Shown here piece by piece: positions 1 to 54,700 of a stretch of 64,000 bases of DNA (positions are counted from its first letter, which is position 1; every line of letters starts with the position of its first letter). Source of the stretch: Heterobilharzia americana (lineage: Eukaryota > Platyhelminthes > Trematoda > Strigeidida > Schistosomatidae); NCBI GenBank assembly GCA_944470555.2, contig OX104127.1, positions 29,217,661-29,281,660 of the forward strand, read 5' to 3'. Made by a program: the position numbers and the translations under genes. A model generated the notes under the pieces. It did no database searches, was not told the DNA's origin, and saw only the letters and a program-made list of their open reading frames with translations.

Positions 1-800
1 ATCTGGACATCGTGTTCTGTGTCCATCAGATGTTTAGTAATGAAACTTTTAAGACAATTTGGTTCATATAAGCTTAACTTATTTGAAATGTGTTCACGAA
101 ATCTAGTATCAGCCCTCCTCTCTGTCCTTCCAATGCAGGTGCTCTGACATGTACTTGTTAATCGGTAGATATAATGTGAGGTGGTGACAAGAGGTGGAAA
201 TATATCAACTTTTGATTGTTGTAGTGAACAATTTGTTTTGCTTATGAAAACTAATTTAGCTGTTGGAAGGGTGGTTATTAGTGTGGTTCTCATTCTTCTA
301 CTAACTCTGTTCATGAGTTCATCCCTCTTGAAAGTTAGATGAAGAAACACTGGTTTCTTCTTGGGACTATCAAGTACACTTGTTTTCGCTGTTCTCATTT
401 TGACCTTATTTATTAATTTCATAGGGTAGCCACTTTTTTCCGACACTGAATTTCTTCAGTCAGTTTTTTTTGATGAAAAAAGTTTTTAGCCCTTTGATAT
501 AGCACTTTAAGTAATCCTTGCTTATAACTCATTGGAGGGAAACTTTTAAAATGGAGATACTGTCCGCTCCATGTTTCTTTTCTGTCGACAGATCTCTCAC
601 AAGAACCATCTCTTCTTCATTATCGAAGTCTCAAGTCCACAATATGGAATTTATTGTTTTTTTTCGTGTTCCATGACACTTAATATTCATATGCGCGTTA
701 TTAAATATTTTTAGCAATGATCCATGTCATTGCATAGAAAACGTGTCATCAACATACCTGTTATACGTCGTAGTTTGACTGATAGCTGTAGCTAATATAG
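1..800 (-). mobile_element. Penelope-like element fragment (RT to C-terminal endonuclease-like end), degenerate
   Basis: Read on the minus strand, 742-756 encodes YVDDT, the reverse transcriptase metal-binding motif. Downstream are FNNAHMNIKCHGT and, in one long stretch, VFLHLTFKRDELMNRVSRRM, the CIGRTERRADTRFREHISNK segment (equivalent to YIG-R-T-x-R of the GIY-YIG domain) and KSFITKHLMDTEHD. Frames are broken by stops and shifts, so this is a dead copy. It continues beyond position 1. Confidence 0.75.
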
Positions 801-815
801 TTCTTCCCAAGTTGG

Positions 816-818
<3 letters not shown>

Positions 819-896
<78 letters not shown>
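819..896. repeat. (TA)n microsatellite
   Basis: About 78 bp of uninterrupted TA dinucleotides, next to the Penelope-like fragment. Assembly length is unreliable for such tracts. Confidence 0.98.
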
Positions 897-897
<1 letters not shown>

Positions 898-1140
898 CTT
901 TCAGTATGTATCTTATGAACTTATAGCTTGAACATAGTTGAAAAAAAAACGACGAAATGCAATAAATTCATTATATCCTGCAAAATTTGTTTTTCGAGCT
1001 TTACTAAAATTTTTGAAGGAAACTAATTTTATCAGATATTCATTAGTTTTAGACTTTCCGTCGGTTTGCACCGAAGGAATTTCGAGGAGATGCGATCAGA
1101 TGATGACCATCTTATTACTTTAAGCATCGTATATATTATT

Positions 1141-1300
1141 AACGCGCTGGTCGCGGAACCTGAAGGTCGCGGGTTCGATCCCTGCTGGTGGGGTCGTGGG
1201 TGCGCACTGCTGAGGAGTCCCATACTAGGACGAAACAGCTGTCCAATGCTCCCAGGTTTCCTTTGTTCCTCCAACTGATGTCAGTCTTCGATGAATAACA
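1141..1300 (+). mobile_element. tRNA-headed SINE, family B, with intact-core hammerhead
   Basis: A pol III B-box-like GGGTTCGATCCC lies in the head at ~1170-1182. It is followed by a hammerhead module at 1204-1249 and a 3' body (CCCAGGTTTC, CCAACTGATGTCAGT) shared with at least ten other stretches here. The head is similar to tRNA in copies at 25000-25070 (minus) and 38900-38980 (minus), where an A-box-like GTGGCTCAATAGTAA is also seen. This is the best-preserved family B copy in the window. Confidence 0.8.
1204..1249 (+). ncRNA. Hammerhead ribozyme motif (family B), all core bases present
   Basis: Stem I 5' strand GCACTG 1204-1209; core CTGAGGA 1210-1216 (fits CUGANGA); stem II GTCC 1217-1220 and GGAC 1228-1231 around a 7-nt loop; GAA(A) 1232-1235; stem III is the palindrome ACAGCTGT 1235-1242; cleavage base C at 1243 (GUC); stem I 3' strand CAATGC 1244-1249, with one A-C mismatch. 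Every conserved catalytic position is present. Stem III has no loop, so activity may need a dimer. Confidence 0.75.
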
Positions 1301-1349
1301 ACTTGACATATTAAATAATTGTTTACGCATATCTGACAAAATTAATGTA

Positions 1350-1620
1350 GAACCTTGCATACAAGTGCATCGGTTCAAGTTGCCACACTTCACAGTAGTA
1401 TACAAAGAACAAGTGAATGGAAAAAAATTGATATCAAAGTAGACAAAGTTGTATGAGAGAATAAACAATATGAAAATAAAGGTTAGTGTGAATATTCAAG
1501 CTTCAGAAGACGTCAAGGAGTGGATACATCCATGTCATTGTGACTGATTTTCAGCTATGTCACCAAGAATCCTCAACCAGTGATTCATTTCGTCTCTGGG
1601 ACCCCAACCAGGTAGTCTAC
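1350..1620 (-). mobile_element. RTE-like LINE 3'-end fragment
   Basis: On the minus strand it shares the GTGTGGCAACTTGAACC-type 3' segment seen after the RT-bearing copies at 15230-16310 and 46690-47840. No open frame is left; only the 3' tail region is recognisable. Confidence 0.45.
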
Positions 1621-2939
1621 GCATTTACACACACTTCCCTACTCTCTCCTCTTGTATTATTGCTGTTATTTCACTCTCAACCTTTTATTCAATAATAGTT
1701 ATTTATTTCCCGAGGTAAGAAGTATAATTGCATAGGTTTAGCTAATGATTTCATCGAAAAGGAAATATTTCTTCGCTGAATTTTCTTCTTTACAATCATA
1801 CTGATGTGAGGATCAGGGTCGCTGATCCTCTTTTGAGGCACCACCAAGACAAAACAAGCTTAGATTCACTGTATGTTCAGAAATTTTAATGTTTATTCAC
1901 AGATATGTTAATAATGCTTTAGTATTCATTGGGAACTAGTTAATTTGTTGTTTGCTTGTTATGTACTTTTATCTCAAATCAGTTTATAGGATTTACATCA
2001 ACTGTTGGAATTTTCAGAGCATCTATCACTCGATTACTTGAGTTCAGCTATTACTTATGTTTTCGTTGTAGCACCGCCATTTTTGTGTGGAGGAGAATCA
2101 AATGGAATTTAATTAAAACTTCTCAATCAGGCTAAACAAATCAACAGACATGATGTCATTCCCAACATCAAAGCCGACTTCATTCATTTATAGCTTAATT
2201 AAAGTTATTAGTACATTCATTATAGTTTTTCCTACCTTATTCTTTGAATGATATCTTTTGAAGAAAGTGTTGAACAGTATTTCCTCTTCAGCTTGAATGT
2301 CGCTCGTGTTTTTTTATTGAAGGTATTGAGAGAAAATCTTATGGATGAGAGTAATAGTATACAGGCTGAGTTTAGAATGGTTAATGTTCTTTTACTTTTT
2401 TCAAGCTTAGTATATAATCCTTTCCAATACTTACAGTTGTTTTTGCTAACTACTGGTTAAATAAGTTCACAGATAATGGTTTTCACTTAAACTCTTGGTA
2501 GTTAACACATCCCTAATAAGTCGCTGATCAACTATCTACTGAATGAAATTGGAAACATCTTATTTGTTTAGTGGTGTCTAAAACTGAGATTCAGCCCTTG
2601 CGTTTCGTTTTATCAAGGATTCATCATTTGAACATCCTGCATTTAGACTACTGATGATATTTTCATTGATATGTAAACTTAGAGCTTCAAAATTCTCAAA
2701 GTTCCTTCCACTAGCAGAATTATTCACAAAAGCCGTTTCCGTTACAACGATTATAATTTTTTAAGTTCACACTTTGTAAATCCTTCAGTTCATTTTCTTG
2801 AATCTAACGACCTCTGATAATATACAGTGCCCTTGAGGGAATTCGTTGAGATCCCCTTGGATTCCATTTTGATATTGTTTTTTTTGGCAGCGAAATCCAA
2901 AGGATTCCATTTGTCTTGTCTTATCTTAACATTAGAATT
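1621..2939. other. Region without recognised genes or repeats
   Basis: No convincing exon or RNA gene was seen. A 70-codon open frame on the plus strand at 2248-2460 has no recognisable family signature and AT-rich random-like composition, so it is not called. Confidence 0.5.
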
Positions 2940-3354
2940 AAATTCAAGGCTTTATAGAGGCATTTTCTTTCCATGAACTTAGTGATCAACGCAGGTTGAT
3001 TAATTTAGTACATTGTAATGAACTGCGAGTTGGAACACAGTTTGTATACATATGTATGTAATAATAACTTAATCAGTCTGATGTACTATTTTACAAATTG
3101 GTAGTTAATTTTCAATGAGTGTTTTAATAAAACATCAATAGTACAATAAATTTACAAAGTTGTCTGTAAGTTTACTACGAAACAAAGTGAAAAATCACTC
3201 CTACAAAATTGCTTACTTATAAGTAGTCAGATGTAATTGAATAAATTTTATACAGAGATGTAGCTCTTGTTTAAGAATCTAGTTAGAATTTCCATGAAGA
3301 AATGTGATGTAGCCGTTTTGAAAGTAAAAAACCAAAATGATAGAAATTTCCAAT
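2940..3354 (-). other. 3' flank / likely 3' UTR of the MARK-like gene
   Basis: AT-rich sequence immediately after the stop codon. On the minus strand an ATTAAA hexamer lies at 3123-3128 and could serve as a weak poly(A) signal; no canonical AATAAA was seen close by. The transcript end is not determined. Confidence 0.3.
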
Positions 3355-45299
<41,945 letters not shown>

Positions 45300-46384
45300 C
45301 TGTAATGAAGAAGATAGGAAAACATATATTCAAGATTCAGTGAGTGTTGGGTGTTGCTCAGATAATCAGTAAAATGATATCATGATATGATTATGCATAA
45401 TAAATATAACGTTCGCTTAATTTTAGGCTAAGAGCTTACTTTAGTATGGTCTGGAGAAGAGTAACCAATGTTCAGATATGCCTGAATTTAAGTGGTGTAT
45501 TTATTTCAGTAGAGACTTACTTCCTTTAAGCCATCTGCAGAAGTAAGACTAAAACACTTGAAATATGAATTGAGAATATTGTCTCCTATTGGAAGATTTT
45601 GTGTTTAATGCTTACAGTTAGCTTGTACTAACAATTGGGTTAGTATCTTCGGTTTTTTTCATTTAAGATTATATGTGATTCGGAAAAAGTGGTTATAATG
45701 AAAGAGGTATTCGTTCAGTATTTCACTAGATGTCATCTTACTTGTTCGGTCCCCCTTTCTATTTCTACTTGGTGATATCAGTTTGAAGTAGTGGATGAGT
45801 ACGCTCAAACTGAAACGTTTTGCTCACTCCACTGGCCTAATATGTTACTTGACACAGCAAAATTCAACGAGAAACTATGCTGTAGTAGATTTTGTATTTA
45901 CAAAACAAGTGAAACCGTATTTTGGGTAGCGTTTTTTCCAGTTTCCTGGTTAATTACATGATGACAGGCTGACAGCCAATATCCAAAAATTCATTTATTA
46001 CTTCTGTCTTCTGAAAGCAGCACTTAAATTGTGTCTGTTAAGAGACTTGTGTTGCTCAGTCCATCATGCACTATTCGTATTCACTCACTAAGACTAGACT
46101 CAAAGTAAAGACTTCGCTTTATAGGTGCATCATCATTACGGTTGTTCTGATGAAGAATATTTACATCGCTTAAAATCTTATCGTTATTTCTGGTAAACTT
46201 TTTTATCTGACCTATCTGTAGCATTCACATGTACTTGTTTCTTGTTTACCTCTTTACTTAAGTACTATGGTTTCAAGAATTCATCGTGTCTTCAGCGTTC
46301 TTTCTAAGGTTGAGAAGTATTTGTGGTCATGTTGTTATTTAGTTGACACTGAATTTCATAAAAATCCAAAATACGTATTTTATC

Positions 46385-46500
46385 TCATTCTGGGTTCATC
46401 AACTGGATGTGTTTGCATCCCACTGAGTGGTCTTCTTTTTGAGGCTTGAAATCAGCACCAGTCGCTTCAGACACCAGAAATTTGTCCATTGGGCAACTGA
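46385..46500 (-). mobile_element. Family A hammerhead SINE relic
   Basis: The minus strand has GGTGCTGATTTCAAGCCTC, CACTCAGTGGGATGCAAACA, CATCCAGTTGATGAACCC and AAAATACGTATTTTGG. The core begins TTGATGA, with C3 lost, and GAAA is degraded; predicted inactive. Confidence 0.6.
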
Positions 46501-46689
46501 GTCATGAGAGCCATTTCTTATCAAACAAGTATCAGGGGTTATTTATCGATGCTTACAATAAATAACCCATTGTTATACTGGACTAAATTGATCGGTCTCT
46601 CTCTTGAGAAGTCTTATGGTAATATCTGTCACTGAAAGAAGTATCGAATAACCATATTATTTTATTGCAGGCTCTTTATTCGAACACCT

Positions 46690-47840
46690 GTGGGCGTGCA
46701 ACAGTCCACGGTGGGATGTTGAATGAGCTGTGTCCGTCAAGGATGCCCACTTTCTCCATTCTTATCCAGTTCCACTTTAGACGTTCTTATGGAGGTCTCC
46801 CTGACGACATCTGACCACTACACGTGGATTGATCTGACCACAGGAGAATTTTTGGCAGACCTGGAATACGCAGATAACAGTCTTGTTAGTTGAAGACACT
46901 GATAAGATGCAGTCTTCTGGACACCTAGATTGGCAGTGCAAGAATGTTTGGGATGCGTTTCTGGCCAAGTATATGCAAACTGTTGCTTTAGAAGTGGAAT
47001 TCGATGGTGCAACGGCTAAAAATGGTGGGTAATGTAGTTGAGTTAGATGAACGCTCCACTCACTTGCAAAGTTAGATCAACCCAGGTGGCTCAGTGGCCG
47101 TAGAAATGTCTGCACGGATACAAAAGGCTTAATTAGCCTTCGTAAATTTACTCCATTTGTTTCGCTGCTGCAATTGAGAATCTAGTGTACTGTGGTACAG
47201 TTCACTCTGTCCTACTGTATTGTTGTGTAACATGGCTATCGAAGGTAGGATACATGAGAAGGCTTCAGGTGTTTGACCACCATTGCCTTCGCAGCACCTG
47301 CTGTGTTTCATAGTGTCACCACACGAGTAACGCAGAAGTTGGGTGTAAAGTTTTAGGCAGGAGAGGTAACTCAGTTGACGTGGTTGTAACCATTTATCGA
47401 CTGAGATGGCTGGGACATGCGATACGTATACCTAACCACCGTCTGTCTCTTCGGACAATGTTGGTCAAAGTAGGTTCAGGTTAGAAAAAAGCTACGGGTT
47501 GCCAGACTAAAACATGGCATGAATGCATGAAGTCCTTGACTGTTTTTTGAGCCATGTGGCGCGATGCGGACTAGCTAGTTGGTGTCCACGGACTAAGAGA
47601 AACCAGTAGATAGAGACTGACTCTAAGTGACATGGCTCAGAATGGATGTCAGTGACACAGATGCAAGCACCTTATTCTCATCTTAACCGCTTTATTTGAT
47701 CTCATAATTTTCTCATTCCTCCTTCCTATTTTACCACTTTTTTTGGCCGATTTCTCTTCCTTTTTTCACCTTCCATTTTACTACCATGTTACTTAATGTG
47801 CTGATATGAGGTGTGGCAACTTGAACCATTACACAGTAAT
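46690..47840 (+). mobile_element. RTE-like LINE 3' half, degenerate
   Basis: Plus-strand pieces VRQGCPLSPFLSSSTLDVLM and LADLEYADN carry the RT motifs; YADD has become YADN. After shifts come YRLRWLGHAIRI and TGCQTKTWHECMKSLTVF, matching the C-terminal L-R-W-L-G-H-V-L-R-M and Q-T-K-T-W-H blocks. It ends with SDMAQNGCQ-type text and the pyrimidine-rich tail with GTGTGGCAACTTGAACC. An embedded tRNA-like AGGTGGCTCAGTGGCCG lies near 47085-47100. Confidence 0.8.
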
Positions 47841-49039
47841 GTCTGATCTCACGATGATTCTGATTATTCTGATGATGGTGATGATATAGTGAGTGGAAGG
47901 AGTGTAGAATAAGAAGGAATGACAATCGAAGTCATTACTTATTTACAGCAGAAAAAGAAAGTATGAAAAACATTTTGTGAACTTTAAAGGGCTACTTTTT
48001 ACCAGAATTCCTAAATATTTATGTATATAAGAAGCAAGTCTGAATCTTGTTCGAGAGGCTGGCAAGAAAGAGGCAGGTTACTTTTTTGACTTATTTTTCT
48101 TTGAGGACTGATCTGTCATCTGGCTCACTTATAGGAGATTCGGTGTTTGACAAAATGCTTACTAATTTGCCAAGTGGCATGTATCGTGTAGCACCCATAT
48201 CAGTAACAATAATCAGTCAGATTGAAAACCAACAGTAAATAATTACGCCACAGAAATCTCCACTACTGACTCTAGTCAGTCGATGCCATCAAACTAGACT
48301 AAATGCATCTATATCACAGTGAAGCTTCATGAACAGAAGTCACCTTTTGATAGTCAGCCATTCAGAATTCCTAACCAGTTCGCTCTATTTCACGCACAAG
48401 AAAAACTCAGACTGACTATTTCGGGCTTCTGCTTGACAAAATTGCTAGGAACAGGATAAAAGGTATCTTTTAAATTTCATTGCGTGGTCTGAAAATGGGA
48501 ATGAGGGTAAGATAAGACAAAATATCCTTAAATGTCCCACCTTGGTTCGATAACCCACTTATTATTGAGACAGTGCAAATTGTTTAGATATTAGAAAGCC
48601 AAATAAGTATCAGAATTCCGAAGGTGATTCTGTAAAATCTACTTCGTCAGCATTTCATAAAAGCAAAGATTTCTTCCGTCAGATGGGCACACGATGCCTG
48701 CCTTGATGATTTACTGCAGGTGAAGTTAGATTGTGATCATTATTCTTTTCGTTCCTTGGTATTATGCAATTTCTAGGTTCATAAGTTTTGACTTAGTATT
48801 GCCAATGAAATATCTTTTGGTATTATTTTTTCCTTTATCATCATTACCAGTAATAGTACTGTTACCAATAATGTTGTCATTATCATCATTAAAATGCGTT
48901 ATTTAACTGTTTGTACATAACCCCACTATTAAGTACTGTAGTAGTAGTGTGTATAGGAAAGTTGCTGTTTTATTTCAATGTAGACTGTTTGTCTAAACAG
49001 AATGAAGATATTTTTTAGTTAGTTTTCATCGCTGATCGA

Positions 49040-49140
49040 AATCAGGTAGGCAACCACTGGAAACCAGCAGGCACTGAACGACTGTTTCGTCCCAGTTTGG
49101 GTCTCTCCAGATGTAATCAGCCAAGATTTCATGCAAGACT
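49040..49140 (-). mobile_element. Family B hammerhead SINE relic
   Basis: The minus strand reads CTGGAGA (A6 changed to G), GACCCAAACTGGGAC, GAAACAGTCGTTCAGTGC and GGTTTCCAGTGGTTGCC. GAAA is kept and the core is mutated. Confidence 0.6.
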
Positions 49141-50584
49141 GAGCTGGGGATCTTCAATTCTCTCGAGGAATGTCTTGCTCTTCAGTTACTAGGTTGGTAT
49201 AGAACTATCAGTAGTCCCTATGTAAGGCAAAAATTTATCTAATAATGTTTCATTTATAGTGAATTTCTAGATGACTTTTATCAGTGGTGAAAATTAACTT
49301 GAAATCAATCACTTTTGTAGAAGTCATTCATATGAATATTAATAACTTTGTTAGTCAAATAAACTTAATAACGGATTTGTCGTAATGTAATATGTTAAGA
49401 CAAAGTTTATGTGTATGTCAATGACACTTTTTGAGATTTGTATTAATACTCACCATAGAACACGTAATATTCACATTACATACGATAAAATGTTTTTCCT
49501 ATTGTTAAACAGGTGGTTTAGATACCTGATGTGTTGTAATGTAAAGCTTTTCAACCTAACCTAACCCATCCTATTTCTCAGTTTTAACTCCTAGACTGCT
49601 TCATCTTCTGGTTGTGAATTGCTACAGTTTGTCGACTGTCTTAAATTATAGGTAAATATATTCTCTATGCTTGCTGAATCGACAGCTCATGTTTCTCTCT
49701 GCGTGTAGTCACCGCAAAACTTACGCTCTTCTGCTGGCTTCCCTACAACAGCTTACCCATAGATTAGCCAAAAACTTACCAGTTGGTGATGATTTCAGTA
49801 ATACTGGAAGGAAGTATTTTATCTCTGATTTATACTCATCAACTTTACTATACTGAGTTTCCACTTTTATAAATAGTGTTCATGGTTATACTTTAATTTC
49901 GTGTTAGGCATCAGCCATTGAACATGCTCTTAGTCTTGTTAGGTAATCTCTCAGTAAAGTTGATTTTCAGTCAAGATTTCCCGTGAATTTACCGACTAGA
50001 AATGCTTCTTTTCAAGGCGAGTCAATCATCATGATCTTATTGTTCGCTAGAGAGATTCCTTCTAACTGGTTTTCAGTATTTTCGCATAATCAAAAATACA
50101 ATAAAATGAAATAACTTGAAAAACCCATGTTAAAATTCTCAAGCAACAGCGAGTGGGAGAGTGGTTGTAATGATTGACAGTGAAACATTTACCACTAGTG
50201 GAGGTATAAACTAACTGAACAACCTCAGGAACGTTTTCGTTGAAAAAAATATACTTGAAGTTGATCCAAACAAATATTTACACAATATTAGCACTTCATG
50301 GTTTGTGTGCATTTGCGTGTCTGGATTGAGTCTACAGATTTACGTATATAAGCTTTGTGTTATTAAACAACGCAGTGTTTTATACTTCGATCTTAATTTT
50401 GTCATATTTGTGTATAACAAGAAATTTGAACTCTTTTTTGCAAAAAAATTACACAACTGTGAGAATTAAATGAATCAGCTAGTAGATGTGATGCGATAGC
50501 TTGTAGTTTCCTGTTTTTAATTAAATTGAAATAATCGGCAATCATTGGCATATAGCTTTCAGTGTAGATGCTTTGATGGTGATG

Positions 50585-50790
50585 ATAATTTAAGTTTGAT
50601 ACTAGTGATGGAGAGTGGCTAGCAGTGGGTAACAAAAAGCGCATTTTCTCCTGTTCGGGACTTATTGGTCAGATGTACCTGATTGGGAACGAAATAACTC
50701 ATTGAGAGGCAGGTATATCCAGCTGACAAGTCTCAAATAAGTCGAAACACACGTTCCAGATACTATTACTGGCCACTGTTCATAAATAAT
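50585..50790. mobile_element. Head-to-head pair of family A hammerhead SINEs
   Basis: Left (minus) gives GGTACATCTGACCAATAAGT, GAAAATGCGC and CACTGCTAGCCACTCTCC. Right (plus, ~50690-50790) gives GGTATATCCAGCTGACAAGT, CTCAAATAAGTCGAAACACA and TACTGGCC. The right core is CTGACAA (G8 to A) with GAAA intact. Heads are lost at the junction. Confidence 0.65.
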
Positions 50791-52184
50791 ATCAAAACTA
50801 GTAAATGATATGGGTTTGTTTTAAACCTTTTACCTGTTATCTCAATTAAATGTGACAAACTTATTACTTGAAAAGGTTAGCTAGTCAGACTTAGATAAAA
50901 TGAGTCGATTGTTTATTTGTGAACTTAGTGATTGAGACTAGAATTACCGAACTGATTGGTTACAAACCAAATGAATTTAAAGGGAGATAAGTTTCATTTA
51001 AGTTAACCTTATTGTCAGTGGCGGAGGTCACAAAGAAACTGTGACAAAAAAATCTTGCTGCTAACCTTTTGGAAAAGAAAAAGATGACACCAGTAGAAAA
51101 CAGAGGAAAGTAGAGACTTGGATTTTATGTGTGATCAGTTCATTTTCTTTTTGGAATTGCATTCTGGTAGTTAGGCATATTTTCAACTCAGATTTGTTAC
51201 ATTAGGAGATCGGGCACCAATACTGTTTGATATCCTTAGGGCAGTTGTTGAAAAAATAGAACCTTTTACAAATCGTCGTTATATTTTATTATACATATAC
51301 ACTATCGTACCTACTGCTAATTTTTGTGTAGACTGAGTTCATTGTTAAATTACTGAGTAGATACTTAATACTTAATATTCTTCTTCTCTGTCCGATTCAT
51401 GGTAATCTGTGATCATCTTTTAATGTCATCTATACATATTTATTTTGACTGCAACTTGTTAAAATGTAATGACTGTAGTGAGATGCCAACCCATATCACA
51501 GGTTAACTTGTGTTTTGAATTATAAACGATTCATATTTGTTCCAGTGACTTGATAACCAGAATAAAACATTTGTGCTCATAAACGTGCTTATTTATATCT
51601 GAAATGAAGTAGCTACTTATAAGCTGTTCCTTTGTTTAAAAAGATGAGTTTTTCTTCATAAAATGGCTTAAATATTTGTATATCTATTTTAGATTACTTG
51701 TAAAGTCATTTGTGGATTTTCCAGAGTGATGTTTAAGGCTATCCAACCAAACTGACATTTGAATGAGTCATTACATCATTTCCAAGCATACTAAAGGCAA
51801 TAACAACCAGTTCCTATAGTTGCATGTACTTGTGTAGGTTGATTGACTGAACTGTCTGGTTCGTGTAAGTGATAGTGTATCTTCAATTTCTCATGAATGC
51901 AATACCGAGATAACAATTAGTTGTGATACTATTTGATTAGAAATAAGTGAGTTTTACTGAACACTCACTACGATTATTAATCTATGGTTCTCGTTATCAA
52001 AAGAGACAACCAATCTAGCTTTGTTGAAGAAAATTATGCCAGTAAGATGAATGATAAGGTGTAATCACTGTTGAGTAGTGTTATTGCTTGTACTATCCCT
52101 TCGTTGATTCGACCGAACTGACTGGTCTCTATTAGCATACTTGTACCTCCGCGTATGCCTCAATATTGCCTGTCTTTTCATTTT

Positions 52185-52360
52185 CATCACAGTGATGGAT
52201 AGTGGCCAGCAGTGAAATCCAGGACACACATTTTGTCTTATTTGAGACTGGTCAGCTGGATGTACCTGCGTTCTAATGAGTGGTGTTGTTTCCATCAAGA
52301 CTAGAAGCCAGGACCGATCGCTTCAAACACCATAGCGTTATCCACTGTACCAATAAGTCA
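52185..52360 (-). mobile_element. Family A hammerhead SINE, left member of a pair
   Basis: The minus strand has a tRNA-like head TACAGTGGATAACGCTATGG, GTTTGAAGCGATCGGTCC, then GGTACATCCAGCTGACCAGT, CAAATAAGACAAAATG and TGTCCTGGATTTCACTGCTG. The core CTGACCA has G8 to C and GAAA is broken. This is the classical Sm-alpha layout of head, ribozyme and short 3' body. Confidence 0.75.
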
Positions 52361-52499
52361 TTATTGCTATAAATCTGAAACGAAAAGCTATACCTTGGTA
52401 TCCCTACCGGAGTCCTTATGCCCACAGAACGACCAATTCAGTCCAGTCAGGGATGGGATAGTACAAGTACAACATAAAAAAACCATACTTGTCACACAA

Positions 52500-52690
52500 C
52501 AAGAGGCTATGATGACACAGTGGTATAGTGGATAAGGCTCTAGCGTTAGAAGCGGTCGTCTCTGGGTTCGATTCTTAGCAGGGACTATACCGCTCACTGA
52601 GAGACAGGTACATCCAGCTAACGAGCCCCAAACAGGACGAAACGCGAGTACTCGATTCCTCGGCTAGACATTATCCATCATTACTACAAG
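52500..52690 (+). mobile_element. Family A hammerhead SINE, right member of a pair
   Basis: tRNA-like head GACACAGTGGTATAGTGGAT (A box) and CTGGGTTCGATTCTTAGC (B box), then GGTACATCCAGCTAACGAGC, CCCAAACAGGACGAAACGCG. The core reads CTAACGA (G5 to A); GAAA and stem II are intact. Its head faces the copy at 52185-52360 across about 140 bp. Confidence 0.75.
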
Positions 52691-53384
52691 CGGTAAACTG
52701 CAGTCTTCTAAGTAATATCAGGCTGTATCACTATCTATATTCACAATTCAGTTTCGCCTTGCCCAACCAGTCGGATAACGTATAACACTACTCACTATCT
52801 CCTAGTCGGTATTAAAACATAACTACAAACCAATTTTTTCTAGCCTGCTCGAAGTAGATTTTAAACGTTTTGTACCGAGTAAACTTTATACCTTATTTTT
52901 TCACCTATAAACATCCAAACTATAGTTGGTACGAATGTCCTAAAAGAAGTTGAGCACCGACAATCATCAAAAACTCTCATCTTCAACCCTGCGAAATAAA
53001 TATATCAACTTATAAGCCCTAAGCTACATCACATAGCGGTATTAATCCATCCAGTACACCGAAAACCGACTGATTAGTTTACGGTGTTGTGCGATATAGT
53101 TGTCAGTACTGACCGAAATCTTCTGGCTTATAACAAGATGTTGTCAGTAGGACTGTGGAAAGATGAACTATCTACAATATAAATAGAAACGAAGCTCATC
53201 TTTCAGTCATTGAACAAGTCTTCCTCCTGACGATGAAAGTGGCTATTTTGAAGAGGTCACATAAAATTCATCGTGAAGGGTTCAATCAAGTTGAGTAGGA
53301 GGAAAAATGAGATCTGGTGACATTGGATAATGGAAATGCTGTGTTGTGAATTGACAGAAGTGGGAAAATGTAAACGGTTGGGTT

Positions 53385-53540
53385 TTATCCCTGTAGTTGA
53401 ATGGTAGCGTGCTTACCAGGAAACTTGTGCTTGATCCCCAATACGGTTGTAAGTGTGCAATGCTGAGAATTCCCGATGTTGAACAGAACAGCTGACCACC
53501 TGGTAATTTCGATACTTCTCCAATTAGTGCCACTCCAGAA
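53385..53540 (+). mobile_element. Family B hammerhead SINE, degraded
   Basis: tRNA-like head GTAGTTGAATGGTAGCGTGC and CTTGTGCTTGATCCCC, then GCAATGCTGAGAATTCCC, AGAACAGCTGACCACC and CTTCTCCAATTAGTGCCA. Core position 8 and the GAAA box are mutated. Confidence 0.55.
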
Positions 53541-54059
53541 TGGAAAATATTCCCATCTTTTTTAATTTTGATATTTATGACTTCTAAAGAATAAGCGGGA
53601 CTCGAACAAAATTATCTCATTTAAAGATGGAAACATTTTAGCATTTTGTGAAGAGACGATATCAACCCAATTGAATGGTTAGCTTTATTCGGAAGTATAG
53701 CAGTTTATTTGTAATTTTGAAGTCTCAATAGTATTTTATGTAGACCAATTACTACGTTTTGGTTGCATGAATCCTTTGTGTTAGAATTATGAGAAAAATT
53801 CACAAATTTGTTCATGGGACAAAATGTGTGTATTTTTCTGAGTACCTTTTTGCAAGAAACCGATTCATAGACTACAAGAAACAGAATGTCATACAAACTC
53901 GTTTGTCCTACATATACAATGAGAATATCATATGACTCAGAGTACAGTGTAGTTTATAATGATGACTTAATCTCAACAAGCTCAACGTAGAATGCTTTTT
54001 ATCAACTTTGCTTTGTTCACCTAGCAAGAGTTAGCTACGGCGTTTATAACAACCACGGA

Positions 54060-54700
54060 TGTAATGGGTAATTGTGGTAGAGCATAAATCTGTACTAAAT
54101 TAGTTCATCGCATACAGCACTCAGTCATACAGTATTGTTTATTAAATGACATTTCTAGTAGAGTTTGTTACTCATAATCATGACAAAGTAGTCACATAGT
54201 TTCCAGGTATAATTTTTATATACCGACAGCTCTTCATTCATTTTATCCTAGATGTTGTAGAATTTTCTAAATATCTTCAGTCCATGATGAGTCACTCCTG
54301 TTGCATATGCTGCGTGTTGATTCAATGAGCAAAGATTCAGTAATCTCTCTCTCTCTCTCTGACGGTCGTCCTACCCAACCACATAGTGTGATTATGAGTT
54401 ATTGTGTGCGGAGCAATCGAAAGGCCTTTCCCTAGATTACTTATCTTAGTGGAGTCTACCACTCTACACATCATTAATCTTTTTACTTCACGACGGTGAA
54501 TGATCCTAATGCGGTGCTCTGAACTTTATACTTTACCTCAAAATTGTATCATGATATATGATATATTAGGTCCTTTTCCTCGATAGACATTTTTCAGTTT
54601 ACAAGGTTTGATTGTCTGTGAGTTCATTGACTGAGGCTCAAAAACCAGAATGGTTTTCAAAGTAACCCTAGTGCATTAAATTCAAAATACACACAAGGTC
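54060..54700 (-). mobile_element. Repeat D: Penelope-like 3' tail copy
   Basis: Starts with GGTAGAGCATAAATCTGTAC like 35523, shares the GTTGATTCAATGAGCAAAGA block with 39860-40300, and at its right end reads a few residues like the end of the RT frame at 40306. It contains a (CT)n run at 54344-54360. Confidence 0.5.

Noticed and set aside
2640..2680. CTGATGA at about 2651 as another ribozyme
   Set aside because: No stem II or GAAA follows.
52505..52580. Functional tRNA gene
   Set aside because: tRNA-like boxes are present but the cloverleaf is incomplete and a hammerhead SINE body follows directly.
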